A DNA stretch of 64,000 nucleotides from Pythium myriotylum (GCA_023091665.1 JALJCQ010000023.1:620001-684000); one strand, 5' to 3'; shown: positions 22,308-32,727, counted from the first letter of the stretch. Numbers and translations: made by a program. The notes: generated by a model not told the origin, from the letters alone.

Positions 22308-24669
22308 TTACTCGTCAGCATCAGGGTAGCGCTTGAGATCGGAACCAAGATCCCACGCATTAGCTCCTTCATCAGCGTCCGCGTTCCACGCGAAAGAGTT
22401 GGCACCATCTACAACCATGATAAAGTCAGTAACAAAGTCGATGAGTTCTTCGGAGCCAGGTGAACAGTTCAGTGACATACACTTCGTTCCACGGGCAGGT
22501 GGACAGCCGCCGTGCAAACTTGCGCGATCCGGAAAGTTCTGTGGCGTTTGCGCGTAGAACATCGCCGCTGTGAGCTTTGTTGGTGGTACTGCCAGGCCTT
22601 CGGAGCACTCTTGCATGCCTTCGCGCTGGATTCCGGTCACAAGGCGCTCCTTCGAGTACGGGAACACGGTTTCACCACCCTCAGGGCAGTCATTGAGGTA
22701 CAGGAACACAGTCACAAAGCGATTTGGCTCAAAGTGTTGCAGGTGCTTCGGTGTGCTGTTTCGATACGAACAAGTCAGTAGGACATCACAAACAGGCAAC
22801 TCGTGGAACGTACTCATAGGCAAACTTCTCACCGGCACGCTTGGTGAATGAAGTTACCGCAAGGTCAAAGATGTCCGACGTGACCTTCAGCCCTTGCCAG
22901 AGCACATCCTTAGCCTTGCGGTTGTCAACGAGCCACTTGACCCACTCCGCATTAAATTTCTCTGTCAGTTCCTCTTCAGAGTAATCCTCCAAAATGTAGC
23001 GAACCAGGCGATTCTGGAAGCGAACGTTGAATGTAGGGTAACTCTTACCCTCTGGACGGAATTCTTGAGGAACAAACTCTGGGTTCTCGTCCATAAGGTT
23101 TTGAATGCGTTCCTTAACCCAACGCAGCCAACGGAAGTACTGTGATACGCCACTCACTGGACGCTTTGGGATGGAGTACTTCAGTTCTTGGAGTCCAACG
23201 CGCTTCTCCCAAGACTTGATGATATGCGGTAGCATGTAGCCCTTGTCTCGCAGCAGTGGGCCAACAATGTCGTTTGCACGGTTGTCCAAGTTTTCCCGAA
23301 TCCAAGTTCCCCATGCAACGTCGGCGTGTTCCTTGAAAAAGTCAACCGGCTCAGCATCCTCAAGGAAAGCTCGCAGAATTGCATGCTGGAATGTGAGCTT
23401 ATCCTCAGCATTGGGGTGCATCGCATTTCCAGCGTGAAAGATCTCTGGGACCTCGACACCAGCTGCCTGAAGCTCATTGATCTTGCCAGATGCCCAGATA
23501 GTCCACGCTCTGTAGTCCTCTTCGGCAATCGTTTCTTGCGGTACGAACTTTTTTGAATCAAAGTAATCTTCATGTTGACGGAAAAACTGGCCGGTCTCGT
23601 ATCGTACGAGCTGCAAGCGCTCGACAAAAGAAGGGCTAGGCAGACGCGTCAGCTTCGCAGTGCGAGCTCGGAAATCGCGGGTGAACTGGTTATCCTTGAG
23701 GAACGCCGTGTAGCTCGTACGATCTGAGTGGTACCCATCGACCGCGTCGGGGCTATCAACAGGTGAGCGCTCCAAACGGTTGATACCCTGGCGCATAATT
23801 TCTTGAGCTTCTTCCTCTGTGAAGAAGTTCTCCACACTGAACACTCGAGGGGACATTGATAAGGTCTTCACAGTCACGCCGTCCACGTCAAAAACGTGAC
23901 CAACCTTGACACCAGGCCACACCCAAATCTGGAAGTCCAGCAATACATGCGCTATACGGCCGGCCTTATCGTCTAGTTCGAACGCGCTGGTGATGGGATG
24001 ACCCATCGGGGTCATCAGTTTTACGCCGATTTGAAGAACGTCAACATCGGCGCCAAGATGCTCACCTGCGAGCAACGCAAGCTCGCGCAGGCACTCGTCT
24101 TTGGCATCCCACTTAACGAAAAGGCCATCGTTTTCTCCATTGAGCATGAGGAAAACGACTCCTTCCTCTCGAAGCTGTGCAGTCGTCTTGCTGAGGGCAT
24201 TCTCGACGTTGACGATGTCTCCGACGATGTCGAACTTTCGGCATACGCGACCTTCTGGCGCTGGCGTCAGCAGCTTTTGCGTTGTGATGTGAATGAGCTC
24301 ACTTTCGTACTTGTTAAACAGTGGTGGGTACTTGTCATCGATCTCTTGTTCCACACGGGCTGCTTCAACTTGATCAACTTCAGGGCTTGCTACATCGACC
24401 GCGTTTGCCGCATCTTCCGTGGCGTTGTTGGGCGTTGAGGTTGTGGCAACGACATGCGGATCTCCAGTCGGTGGGAGCAAGAATGTCGCGTACAAGCCAC
24501 CGACCAGAGCGACCAGTACAGGCACTACGAAGAAGAGCAAGGAGCTGGATCCTTTCTTGGCATTGCCTGCGCTCTTCTTCTCGCTCGCCGGCGCGGCCTG
24601 CTTCTTGGGCGCTGCTAGTGCAGTTTCGCTGCCGCTGTCGCTCGAAGCTTTCGCCACCTTCTTGGCCAT
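22308..24669 (-). CDS. Prolyl 4-hydroxylase-like 2-oxoglutarate/Fe(II) dioxygenase, membrane-anchored, 743 aa
   Basis: Model: complement(join(22308..22408,22481..22755,22814..24669)); donors are GTACGT and GTATGT, both introns have CTGAC branch sites, and phases agree. After a Lys-rich start (MAKKVAKASS) a single helix at about 43-66 (FFVVPVLVALVGGLYATFLL) predicts a type II anchor, placing the enzyme in the ER/Golgi lumen. The catalytic fold shows RYETGQFFRQHEDYF (iron ligands H366 and D368), FEPNRFVTVFLYLND, EGGETVFPY, SLHGGCPPARGTKY (H700, and K710 for 2-oxoglutarate) and the closing YGANSFAWN. About 230-250 residues of helical, Trp/Lys-rich sequence are inserted between the HxD segment and the next core strand, where usual enzymes have about 25. 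Substrate unknown; protein-prolyl hydroxylation is inferred from the family. ATG 24669 is the first ATG of the frame. Confidence 0.9.
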
Positions 24670-24694
24670 GACGCGTGGAGAGCTTCGCACGAAG

Positions 24695-24711
24695 GGCAAT
24701 GCGGGAATGCA
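24695..24711 (-). promoter_or_regulatory. Possible oomycete initiator upstream of the prolyl-hydroxylase-like gene
   Basis: On the minus strand TGCATTCCCGCATTGCC resembles the oomycete core promoter (TCATT-like initiator followed by a CA[A/T]TT flanking element). It lies about 25-40 bp upstream of the chosen ATG, which fits the short leaders of these genes. This is pattern matching only. Confidence 0.35.
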
Positions 24712-25239
24712 CCCCGTCGCACTGAACGTCAGGGGTCAGAGCCACGCGCCAGGAACTGATCTTGAGCCGAACGGATTTTCCCTATCCCTAGCTCAACTAA
24801 AATCAGATCTGAGGCAAATAATATTTTCAAGTTATCCCACATCATTTATCTGACTCCATCTGAGCCGATGTTGTCCACGTTGGGAGGCTCGGTTTCTCGA
24901 CCCCACACGTTCGCGTAACCGATGGGCTTGTGTCACGCGTCCCAAACATCCGTATAGCGAGCGAGGGATACGACCGAGTTCTCTGCTTCTCCTTCTTACG
25001 GCAATCGTCTTGGAGACCATTAGCCATCCAGACGGTGGCTCGCCCCTGCCGACCTGGGAGAGGCGAGGGCTGATGACAGGCACGGCAGTCGGTCGGTGTG
25101 TGACAGTGAAGAGGTGGGCGATCGAGTCAACCCATTGACGGTTCTTATCATGGGTTCGTCCAGGTTACGAACCTATCCAGTCTCCCCCAGTTTAGTGGCG
25201 ACGGGCACAGCCAACGGACCAAAGGCGAGCGCCGTGAAG

Positions 25240-28050
25240 ATGCCCCGCCCCTCCCGCTCTCGCTCCCGCTCTCGCTCCCGCGCGCGCAGCCGCCGCGGCG
25301 CCTCTCGCTCGAACGCCCGCGGACGCAGTCGCGAGCGCAGTCGCCGCAAGGGCGCCTCTCCTCGACGCGGAGGACGTCGGCGATCCGTGAGCAGCAGCCG
25401 CTCGTCGTCTTCCTCGTCGCGCTCGTCGTCTCGTGGCCGCGGAGGTCGCCGGCGCCGCTCTCGCCGCAGTGTGAGTAGGAGTCGTTCGTCGAGTCGTAGC
25501 AGTTCGGCTTCGAGCCGCTCACCCACTCCCAAGCGAGAGGAGAAACCTCGCGTTAAGCGTGAGCGATCGGAGAGCGACGCGAATGGACGCGGAGATGCCA
25601 AACGTCGTCAAGTTGAAGATGACGCCAAGGCGAAGGTGGAGACGAAGCCAGCGGCTGCTACAGAGAATGGGGAAGCTTCTCGTAAGCGTGAAGCTTCACC
25701 ACAGCAGACACCACCGCGCACGAAGAAACGAGGATACTCACCCGAGCCGCCTCGCAGCTCGACCGAAGAGGCCTCGCCAGATCAGAAGACGTCGCGTCGG
25801 TCAAGACGAGAATCGTTCTCGGATCGCACACCACCACGTCGATCAAGAAGCGAACATACCCGGCCTCTCCGGAGTGCCACACCTGAGCGCACCCCACCTC
25901 GACGGAGCAAACGTAGTGCCACGCCGGAGCGCACCCCACCTCGCCGGAGCAAACGTAGTGCCACACCTGAGCGTACACCACCTCGTCGGAGCAAATGCAG
26001 TGCCACGCCTGAGCGCACCCCACCTCGCCGGAGCAAACGTAGTGCCACACCTGAGCGTACACCACCTCGTCGGAGCAAACGCAGTGCCACACCTGAGCGT
26101 ACACCACCTCGTCGGAGCAAGCGAAGTACCACGCCTGAGCGCACGCCTCCTCGCCGTAGCAAGAGTAGTGCCACACCTCAGCGCACTCCACCTCGCCGTA
26201 GTGGACGAGATGCGAAGCGACATTCACCTACACCCGAGCGGACTAAGACCTCACCGTCCGCAGCGTCAAAACCTAATATCCTCACGGCTGATGTAGTGCG
26301 TGGTCGAACGGGAGGTGTCTATATTCCGCCATTCAAGCTCGCGCAGATGCGTCAAGAGCCGAAGAATCCGAGTTCGGAGACATTCCAGCGACAGAGTTGG
26401 GAGGCACTGCGCAAGAGCATCAACGGTCTCATCAATAAGGTCAACGTATCCAACATCAGCAACATCATCCCAGAGCTGTTTCAGGAGAACCTTGTGCGCG
26501 GTCGCGGCCTCCTGGCTCGCTCAATCATGAAGGCGCAGTTGGCATCCCCCGGTTTTACACACATTTATGCTGCACTACTCGCGGTGGTGAACACGAAACT
26601 ACCGGAAAGTGGTGAGCTTGTGGTCAAGCGAGTTGTGTACCGATTCCGTCGAGCGTTTAAGCGTGGTGACAAGGTCGTGGCCATTGCCCTCGTCCGCTTC
26701 ATCGCGCATCTCGTGAATCAGCAAATCGTCCATGAACTGCTTGCGCTTGAAGTCCTCACACTGTTGTTGGCCAACCCAACCGATGACTCTGTCGAAGTCG
26801 CTGTTAACTTCACCAAGGAAAGCGGACAGATTCTTGCCGAATTGTGTCCAGAAGGCCTACGAGCCATCTTCGAGCGATTCCGTGGTATTCTCCACGAAGG
26901 TGAGATCGACAAACGAGTCCAGTACACCATCGAAGGCCTTTTCGCAATTCGGAAAGGAGGCTTCGCGGACTACCCAGCAGTTCATAAGGAACTGGATCTG
27001 GTGGAGTCTGGCGACCAGATCACTCACGAAGTGACGCTCGAAGAGGCAATAAATTGTGAGGACCAGCTCGACGTGTTCCGTTTTGATCCGGACTACGAAA
27101 AAAATGAGTCGTCGTGGTCGGCTATCAAGAAAGAAATTTTAGGTGAATCGGATTCAGATTCGGACTCTGGGTCAGGCGATGACTCGGGCTCTGACTCGGA
27201 CGATGAGGAAGGAGATCAAGCTGGTCAGCCCCAGTCAAGCGCTCAGAACCCTATCCAAGATATGACTGAACAAGATCTTGTGAACCTACGGCGCACGATC
27301 TATTTGACGATTATGTCCAGCATCAGCCACGAGGAATGTGCTCACAAGCTTCTCAAGTTAAACATTCGCCCGGGCCAAGAGAAGGAAATCTGTAACATGC
27401 TCATTGAATGCTGCAGTCAAGAACGCACGTATCTCCGTTACTTTGGACTTCTGGGCCAGCGATTCTGCATGATCAAACGTGAGTACCAGGACGCGTTCGA
27501 TGAGTGCTTTGCCGAACAGTACTCGCTCATTCACCGCCTCGAGACCAACAAGCTGCGAAATGTCGCGAAGTTCTTTGCGCACCTCCTGTTCACAGACGCG
27601 CTGCCGTGGACCGTATTCGAGTTTATCCGCCTCAATGAAGAGGACACAACGTCGTCGAGCCGTATCTTCATCAAGATTCTGTGTCAGGAACTGTCAGAGC
27701 ACATGGGTCTGAAGAAGTTGAAGGAGCGATTCCTCGATCCAATCATGGAGCAGACATTTTCGGGGCTGTTCCCGAAGGATAGTCCTCGCAATACTCGCTT
27801 CGCGATCAACTTCTTCACGTCGATTGGCCTTGGCGGGCTTACTACGGAACTTCGCGAGTATCTCAAGAATGCGCCAACAATGATTATGGCGCAGAACGAA
27901 AAGGCTAATGCAAGCAGCAGTGACAGTAGCGACAGTGACTCGAGCAGTGACAGTGACAGCGACTCGAGCAGCGGTTCGTCGTCTTCTGGAAGCAGTGGGA
28001 GCAGCAGCAGTGACTCGTCTAGCGATTCCAGTGACTCAGACTCGGACTAA
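25240..28050 (+). CDS. CWC22: Pre-mRNA splicing factor CWC22 (MIF4G/MA3) with RS domain, 936 aa
   Basis: The first third is an RS domain: alternating Arg/Ser runs followed by eight tandem 14-residue units like SATPERTPPRRSKR. A MIF4G domain follows (about 387-575), starting SWEALRKSINGLINKVNV, with GRGLLARSIMKAQLASPGF. After an acidic Ser/Asp linker comes an MA3 domain (about 685-800; LRRTIYLTIMSSISHEECAH). The tail is Ser/Asp-rich (SDSSDSDSSSDSDSDSSSG). CWC22 is a spliceosome component that escorts eIF4A3 to the exon junction complex in the nucleus; the MIF4G domain makes that contact. No intron is needed. ATG 25240 (MPRPSRSRSR) was chosen; an in-frame ATG at 25150 would add 30 residues. Long RS extensions are known in metazoan homologues but the tandem unit is particular to this gene. 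Confidence 0.95.
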   Translation: MPRPSRSRSRSRSRARSRRGASRSNARGRSRERSRRKGASPRRGGRRRSVSSSRSSSSSSRSSSRGRGGRRRRSRRSVSRSRSSSRSSSASSRSPTPKREEKPRVKRERSESDANGRGDAKRRQVEDDAKAKVETKPAAATENGEASRKREASPQQTPPRTKKRGYSPEPPRSSTEEASPDQKTSRRSRRESFSDRTPPRRSRSEHTRPLRSATPERTPPRRSKRSATPERTPPRRSKRSATPERTPPRRSKCSATPERTPPRRSKRSATPERTPPRRSKRSATPERTPPRRSKRSTTPERTPPRRSKSSATPQRTPPRRSGRDAKRHSPTPERTKTSPSAASKPNILTADVVRGRTGGVYIPPFKLAQMRQEPKNPSSETFQRQSWEALRKSINGLINKVNVSNISNIIPELFQENLVRGRGLLARSIMKAQLASPGFTHIYAALLAVVNTKLPESGELVVKRVVYRFRRAFKRGDKVVAIALVRFIAHLVNQQIVHELLALEVLTLLLANPTDDSVEVAVNFTKESGQILAELCPEGLRAIFERFRGILHEGEIDKRVQYTIEGLFAIRKGGFADYPAVHKELDLVESGDQITHEVTLEEAINCEDQLDVFRFDPDYEKNESSWSAIKKEILGESDSDSDSGSGDDSGSDSDDEEGDQAGQPQSSAQNPIQDMTEQDLVNLRRTIYLTIMSSISHEECAHKLLKLNIRPGQEKEICNMLIECCSQERTYLRYFGLLGQRFCMIKREYQDAFDECFAEQYSLIHRLETNKLRNVAKFFAHLLFTDALPWTVFEFIRLNEEDTTSSSRIFIKILCQELSEHMGLKKLKERFLDPIMEQTFSGLFPKDSPRNTRFAINFFTSIGLGGLTTELREYLKNAPTMIMAQNEKANASSSDSSDSDSSSDSDSDSSSGSSSSGSSGSSSSDSSSDSSDSDSD
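25870..26205 (+). repeat. Eight tandem 42-bp units inside CWC22
   Basis: Eight in-frame copies of a 42-bp unit encode R/S-S-A/T-T-P-E/Q-R-T-P-P-R-R-S-K. Units 3 (from 25954) and 5 (from 26038) are identical, and units 2 and 4 differ at only a few bases, so an 84-bp dimer was duplicated after the monomers had diverged. Because the unit is a multiple of three without stops in several frames, long spurious frames appear on the opposite strand. Confidence 0.92.
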
Positions 28051-28283
28051 AAGACAACACTGGACTACTGTGCTTTGCAGTGCTCGAGTTGAAGTTGGCG
28101 TAGTGTGGTAAACGCTAATCCAGGAGATTTCCTATTCTCGAACCCTTGTTTCGTGTGGCATGATCTAAAATTCCCTCGGATTAGCGTCACCGCGCTGACC
28201 CACGCGCGCAATCAGAGCTGTTCGTGCGGAATCTCGGAAGCTGAAGCACCGCACTCTTCTTCCTCCCGCCCGCCCCCTCCGCC

Positions 28284-28685
28284 ATGCTCGCCGCCTCCAT
28301 CGCGCGCGCCTCCGTGCGCATCTCCGCCTCGCGCCTGGCCACGCGCGCCGCCTTCACGACCTACTCGGGCGGCCAGCCCACCGAGGGCCAGGGCGGCTTC
28401 TACGGCTCCATCAAGTCGCGCTCCGAGAAGAACGCCGTGTTCCAGCCCGGCTCGCGTGCTGAGCCGTCAGACGTCGTCGAGCTCCAGCGCCTCATGGACC
28501 ACTGGGAGGCCGTGCGCGCGTCACTGCCGGCGCCCAACGACGAAGACAAGGCCTGGCGCGAGCTCGTGGCCGAGAGCGAGCACGCCAAGCTCCTTGGGCG
28601 ACTCGTCGTCAAGGGCGCGCCGGTCTGGGGCCTCTCGGTGCACCAGCGCGAGTTTGTCGCCAAGTACATGGCGAAGACTGCCTAG
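28284..28685 (+). CDS. Small mitochondrially targeted protein, 133 aa
   Basis: Single exon from ATG 28284. The first 25-30 residues (MLAASIARASVRISASRLATR) form a basic amphipathic presequence, so import into mitochondria is likely. The mature part begins with a Gly-rich stretch (YSGGQPTEGQGGFYG), followed by a charged helical region with LQRLMDHWEAVRASLP and WGLSVHQREFVAKYM. I do not recognise a family. The Gly-rich start faintly recalls ATP synthase inhibitor IF1 but its key pattern is absent, so I do not use that name. Codon use is strongly GC3-biased, which suggests a well-expressed gene. It converges with the kinesin gene downstream. Confidence 0.75.
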   Translation: MLAASIARASVRISASRLATRAAFTTYSGGQPTEGQGGFYGSIKSRSEKNAVFQPGSRAEPSDVVELQRLMDHWEAVRASLPAPNDEDKAWRELVAESEHAKLLGRLVVKGAPVWGLSVHQREFVAKYMAKTA

Positions 28686-28912
28686 GCGAGGCTGTTGCTA
28701 CCTCCTTGTCGCCCATGTGGACAGCCTGAGCAAAGTAAGACTTTCTGCTTAGCATAATCTTCTCCGTTGATATACGCGTTTTGTCTGCCTCGCGATGCAA
28801 AAAATGGCCACTACATTGACACAGATTATGATATGGCTACACGAAAACAGGGACCCACGGTTCCTCAGCGATCTTTGACACGCAATGAACATCCACTAAA
28901 GGCTGACATGTT

Positions 28913-31900
28913 CTATGTGCGTGGCAGGATCCCTTGTGGTTTGCTTGTGCTTGCAACGCTGTCGCTGCGACCCGTGCCCGAGAAAGTTGAGTGGTTGCTG
29001 CCGTCGGAGGTGACACTCGCAAAGTTGCGATCGCCAAAACTGAACTTTCGGCTATCAGGTGGTGGCGCGTCGTTAGAGCCTACGTTCACGACGTAGATAC
29101 GAAGCGTCTCGAGCGTTGCTGGGTCCTTCTCGGGCCCATTGGCATCCACATCCTTGTCCTTGGTGCCTTCTTCGCTGCGTGGACCGCTCTTGGATGAACC
29201 ACTCTCGTCCTCAGTGTCCGCCTCCTCTTCTTCCTCTTCAGCTTCCACGAACCATTCGGTCTTGAGCTCGATATCCGTACGCTCACTAGCGAGAGCCCCG
29301 AGCTGCCCCACGAGTCGCGCACGGATATCCGGATGGAGGCCGCTCTTAACGATGCTGCTTTGGCGAAGCTGCACAACAGGCTTGCCCGCGACAATGTCAC
29401 AGAGCCAGTCTACGATCTGACGGAAGTGGATCACGTCGTCTCCGCAAATATGGGCGCGCAATAGCTCGAAGAGCTCCGGGTACTGTCCGAGAGTCCGGTG
29501 CTTCTGAACAGCAACCTGCTCAATTCGTCGGCACATGTCGTGGTTGATTTCACACCCATGCATACCCATGCTGTAGCATGAATCGCACAATTCGTAGCTC
29601 TCGCATGTGTTACACTTCCACTTCGCGCCCACGATCGGGCTCATACCGCACCCGTCGCACATCGTATCTTCGTGGACGTGATGCTTATTAATTCTCGCCG
29701 TGAGCGCAGTCTTGACATCCCCCAGAACGTGGCTCACACTTGCTTGGTGCGCGCGGAATCGACTGAACATACCGCCGAGCTTGGGTACGTCTTTAAAAGA
29801 ACTAGGCGCACTAGGAAATCCGTTTGATTCTTTCGACGAACTCTTGTTAGTCGAGGTCGGTGCTGACGGCACCGCCGAGCTTAGAATGGTTTTCGATTCA
29901 AGAATACTCGCGCTCATGTCCACTGGTTCAGACACGAATCGGTCGAGCTTGGACGTAGTTGCGAGTGTCCGCTGGACGTGGAGGACGGACTCGCTCGCCG
30001 GGTCACTCTTCGGTCCGTAAAACAAATGCCCTTTTGCCCACATTTTACCGAGATCCTTCGCCACAAATGGTTTCTGAGTTCTTGATCCCCTTGCCCCCGT
30101 GTCCGCGATCTCGCTCTCACCATCGGTCGAGTCAGCCCTAGGCGTGGATTCGACGTGCATTGTGTCGAGGTGACGATGCACAAGTTTAATCTTAAGATCC
30201 GAAACCTTTACAAATCGGGTTCGCACAAATGACTCGACGTCAATATCCTGACGTTTTTTGAGAAGAGGAATAATCAGGCGACGCATGTCACGGCTGATCT
30301 CGTCATTAATGCCTTCCATCGAGATCTCAGGGTGGAAATTCGAGCGGATATCACGTCCTTCCAAAACAAACACCAACCACTTGTACATCTTTTCACGACC
30401 TTTCTCGGGCATACTCGCAATCAACCGCTGAACGATTGGTGAGTCCATGTCAATGGGAGCAGTAGGAAACACTTCCTCATCAAGTACCCAGCCATCTGGT
30501 GCAGTCGAGGCGGAGCTGACAAATCGAGGGCGATGGTACTGCTCAGGCTCTTCGTCGTTGCTAGGCTTTTTGCTTTGCGACGAAGCTGCAGCCAGAGCAT
30601 CGCGTAATTGCTTGGTCGGTGTTGCTTGGGGATGCCCATTTCCGATCACGTTGTTTGCTGTACCAGGAGTTCTTCCGCCTCGTACAGATCGCAATGCCTT
30701 GCTCTTCTGCATCAGCGAGTCAAGCTGGGTATTCTTGTCTTCGCTTTCTGCAAGTTCCATGAAACCCATGACATACGAGTCGTACTCGCGAATTTTGTCT
30801 TGAAAAAGGCTGATCTGCCGCTCATAGAATCCGTGGCAGTTATCCAACTCCTCAGCGAGGGATTGCATCCGATTTGTAACAATCTCCAACTCGTTTGTCT
30901 TCGAGCTAAGTTGTTGGCGAAGGAGCTCCATCTCGATGTTCCCTCCTCGGCTTGATGATACAAAACTTGTCCCGGGTATTGTCATCGCGTCTGCGTCGCT
31001 GTAGCTCCGGCCACTTCCGTTTTGCCTCTTCGCAGCCACAAGTAGTTGTTGCAGCTCTTCGCACTCTTTTGCCTTTGCTCCCAGCTCACTCTCAACAAAG
31101 GTTAGCTTGCTCGTAAGCTCCTCCTTTTGTTGATCCATCTTTACGAACTCCAGCTCTTTGCTCCGCCACTCTTGGTTCTTTCCCTCCAGTTCTGCGACGC
31201 GCTCTTCGAGCGAGGCGATTTCCGTCACCTTGGTAACTTGGTCGTCTTCCAGGCGCTCAAGTTTTGCCATGAGCTCTTGGATCGTCTTTACGTGCGTCTC
31301 GCTCAGATCTGCACTACTGTTGGCATCTGGGGATGGCGAGGTTGGCGAAGCATCAGCCAATTTCTCAAGCTGAGCTTGGAGAGCTGCGATGACCTGTTCT
31401 TTCTCGTGCAAGAGTTGCTTGTACTCAGCAACCGTGCGCTCTTCATTCACCTTTGGCTTATTCTTGATGCTCTTTGCGCGCTGGCCAAAGCGTAGAGTCG
31501 TAAGAGTTTCCTCGGCGTTGTAGCTGCTGCAGCTTCCACATACAAGCAACGTCGTCTCAGAGTTACCACCTAGTGAATCTTGCAGCAATCTCGTTAATTT
31601 CGAGTCTCGGTATGGAATGTGGGCGTTCGCTTGACCGCTAGTGAGCGCATTCATGACACTGCCCAGCGCGCTGAGGCTTTTGTTGATATGTTGGGCCTCC
31701 TTGAGAGTCTGACCTTTTGCCTGCGTCTTTCCAACCTTCTCAGAGCCAGCTAAATCGACAAGAAATAGCTTCCCACTCTTGGTCGAGCCAGTCGAAACGT
31801 TGCGTTGCTCGATAGTGATGATGAATACTGAGTGACTACGGGAAGAGTCGTTGTTCATTCTCGTCGAGGATATCACACGGTTGGCACCTCCCAGTCGCAT

Positions 31901-32476
31901 GACAGCCATCATTTCGTCCGCAGACGCGCAACAGACTTCTGTTGCTCCAGCAACCCATACACCACGCTCTCGACTCTCACGAACGCTTAGGTTATTCGAA
32001 GCCGGCTCGAGCAAGTCACGGATCTTTTCGAGGTAGATTTCAATGTAAGACACACGCACGATAAACTCGAGCTCCGCCTGCATGTTCTCAATGCCGTCGA
32101 AAATGTCATCCATCACTCGCGGAATGATACCCGCGTAGTCTTTGTCTCCTGGGACACCCTCCATCGAGAAGGTCTTGCCCGTGCCAGTTTGGCCATACAC
32201 AAAGCACGTGCAGTTGTAGCCCTGCAGCGCAGCTTGGACGAGCGGCTTGGCCGTCGCATCGTAGACTGCGCGCTGCGTCGAGTCGGTACCGAACACTTGG
32301 TCAAACGTGAAGGTGTGGGCGTTGTCGTAGCTGCCAGAGGCGTTGCCGATGCGCACGGTCGTGTCGTCCTCGACGCGCACGACTTCGACGGCTTGCTGCT
32401 TGATCTCGAGCTTGTTCTGCGGACGGAACCGTGCGCAGACGCGGATCCCCGCGGAAGCGTTCTTGCTCGTCGCCAT
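28913..32476 (-). CDS. Kinesin-1-type motor with coiled coil and C-terminal ZZ zinc finger, 1187 aa
   Basis: The N-terminal motor (1 to about 340) begins IRVCARFRPQNKLE and contains the P-loop GQTGTGKT, switch I NNDSSRSHSVF and switch II DLAGSEK, with HINKSLSALG and HIPYRDSKLTRLLQ. It ends in a KHC-like neck KSIKNKPKVNEE. Coiled coil follows to about 600 (EKEQVIAALQAQLEKL and beyond). The tail has a folded helical region (about 665-780; KGREKMYKWLVFVLEG) and a ZZ finger at about 938-985: CDGCGM, KWKCNTC, ELCDSC, then two His. A Glu-rich linker and short Ser-rich end follow. Kinesin-1 walks toward microtubule plus ends carrying cargo; ZZ fingers bind protein partners, so this one may choose cargo (inference). 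Single exon, clear ATG. Confidence 0.93.
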   Translation of the reverse strand: MATSKNASAGIRVCARFRPQNKLEIKQQAVEVVRVEDDTTVRIGNASGSYDNAHTFTFDQVFGTDSTQRAVYDATAKPLVQAALQGYNCTCFVYGQTGTGKTFSMEGVPGDKDYAGIIPRVMDDIFDGIENMQAELEFIVRVSYIEIYLEKIRDLLEPASNNLSVRESRERGVWVAGATEVCCASADEMMAVMRLGGANRVISSTRMNNDSSRSHSVFIITIEQRNVSTGSTKSGKLFLVDLAGSEKVGKTQAKGQTLKEAQHINKSLSALGSVMNALTSGQANAHIPYRDSKLTRLLQDSLGGNSETTLLVCGSCSSYNAEETLTTLRFGQRAKSIKNKPKVNEERTVAEYKQLLHEKEQVIAALQAQLEKLADASPTSPSPDANSSADLSETHVKTIQELMAKLERLEDDQVTKVTEIASLEERVAELEGKNQEWRSKELEFVKMDQQKEELTSKLTFVESELGAKAKECEELQQLLVAAKRQNGSGRSYSDADAMTIPGTSFVSSSRGGNIEMELLRQQLSSKTNELEIVTNRMQSLAEELDNCHGFYERQISLFQDKIREYDSYVMGFMELAESEDKNTQLDSLMQKSKALRSVRGGRTPGTANNVIGNGHPQATPTKQLRDALAAASSQSKKPSNDEEPEQYHRPRFVSSASTAPDGWVLDEEVFPTAPIDMDSPIVQRLIASMPEKGREKMYKWLVFVLEGRDIRSNFHPEISMEGINDEISRDMRRLIIPLLKKRQDIDVESFVRTRFVKVSDLKIKLVHRHLDTMHVESTPRADSTDGESEIADTGARGSRTQKPFVAKDLGKMWAKGHLFYGPKSDPASESVLHVQRTLATTSKLDRFVSEPVDMSASILESKTILSSAVPSAPTSTNKSSSKESNGFPSAPSSFKDVPKLGGMFSRFRAHQASVSHVLGDVKTALTARINKHHVHEDTMCDGCGMSPIVGAKWKCNTCESYELCDSCYSMGMHGCEINHDMCRRIEQVAVQKHRTLGQYPELFELLRAHICGDDVIHFRQIVDWLCDIVAGKPVVQLRQSSIVKSGLHPDIRARLVGQLGALASERTDIELKTEWFVEAEEEEEEADTEDESGSSKSGPRSEEGTKDKDVDANGPEKDPATLETLRIYVVNVGSNDAPPPDSRKFSFGDRNFASVTSDGSNHSTFSGTGRSDSVASTSKPQGILPRT

Positions 32477-32727
32477 GCGCGCTGCCGTGTCGTCGCAGAC
32501 TCGCTCCTTGGAAGGGAGGGCTGATGAAGAGCGCTCTTGATGACGGGAAGTGGCCCACTAGAACCAACACGTTGAGGCATATATCCGATTTGACAGTCCC
32601 GCTTCTACCGGAAGCGACTGTTGATTGGTGGGAAGCCACACATGCTGAGACGTTTCGCCCAATCCGATCTCTTTCGGATGGATGCACTTTCTCAACAGAC
32701 AGCTCACCAAACGGCCAAAATGGACCA

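Noticed and set aside
25658..26227. Three long minus-strand open frames
   Set aside because: They arise from the 42-bp tandem repeat of CWC22, which keeps several frames open.
28284..28685. Calling the small mitochondrial protein ATP synthase inhibitor IF1
   Set aside because: The Gly-rich start is only superficially similar; the inhibitory helix pattern is missing.
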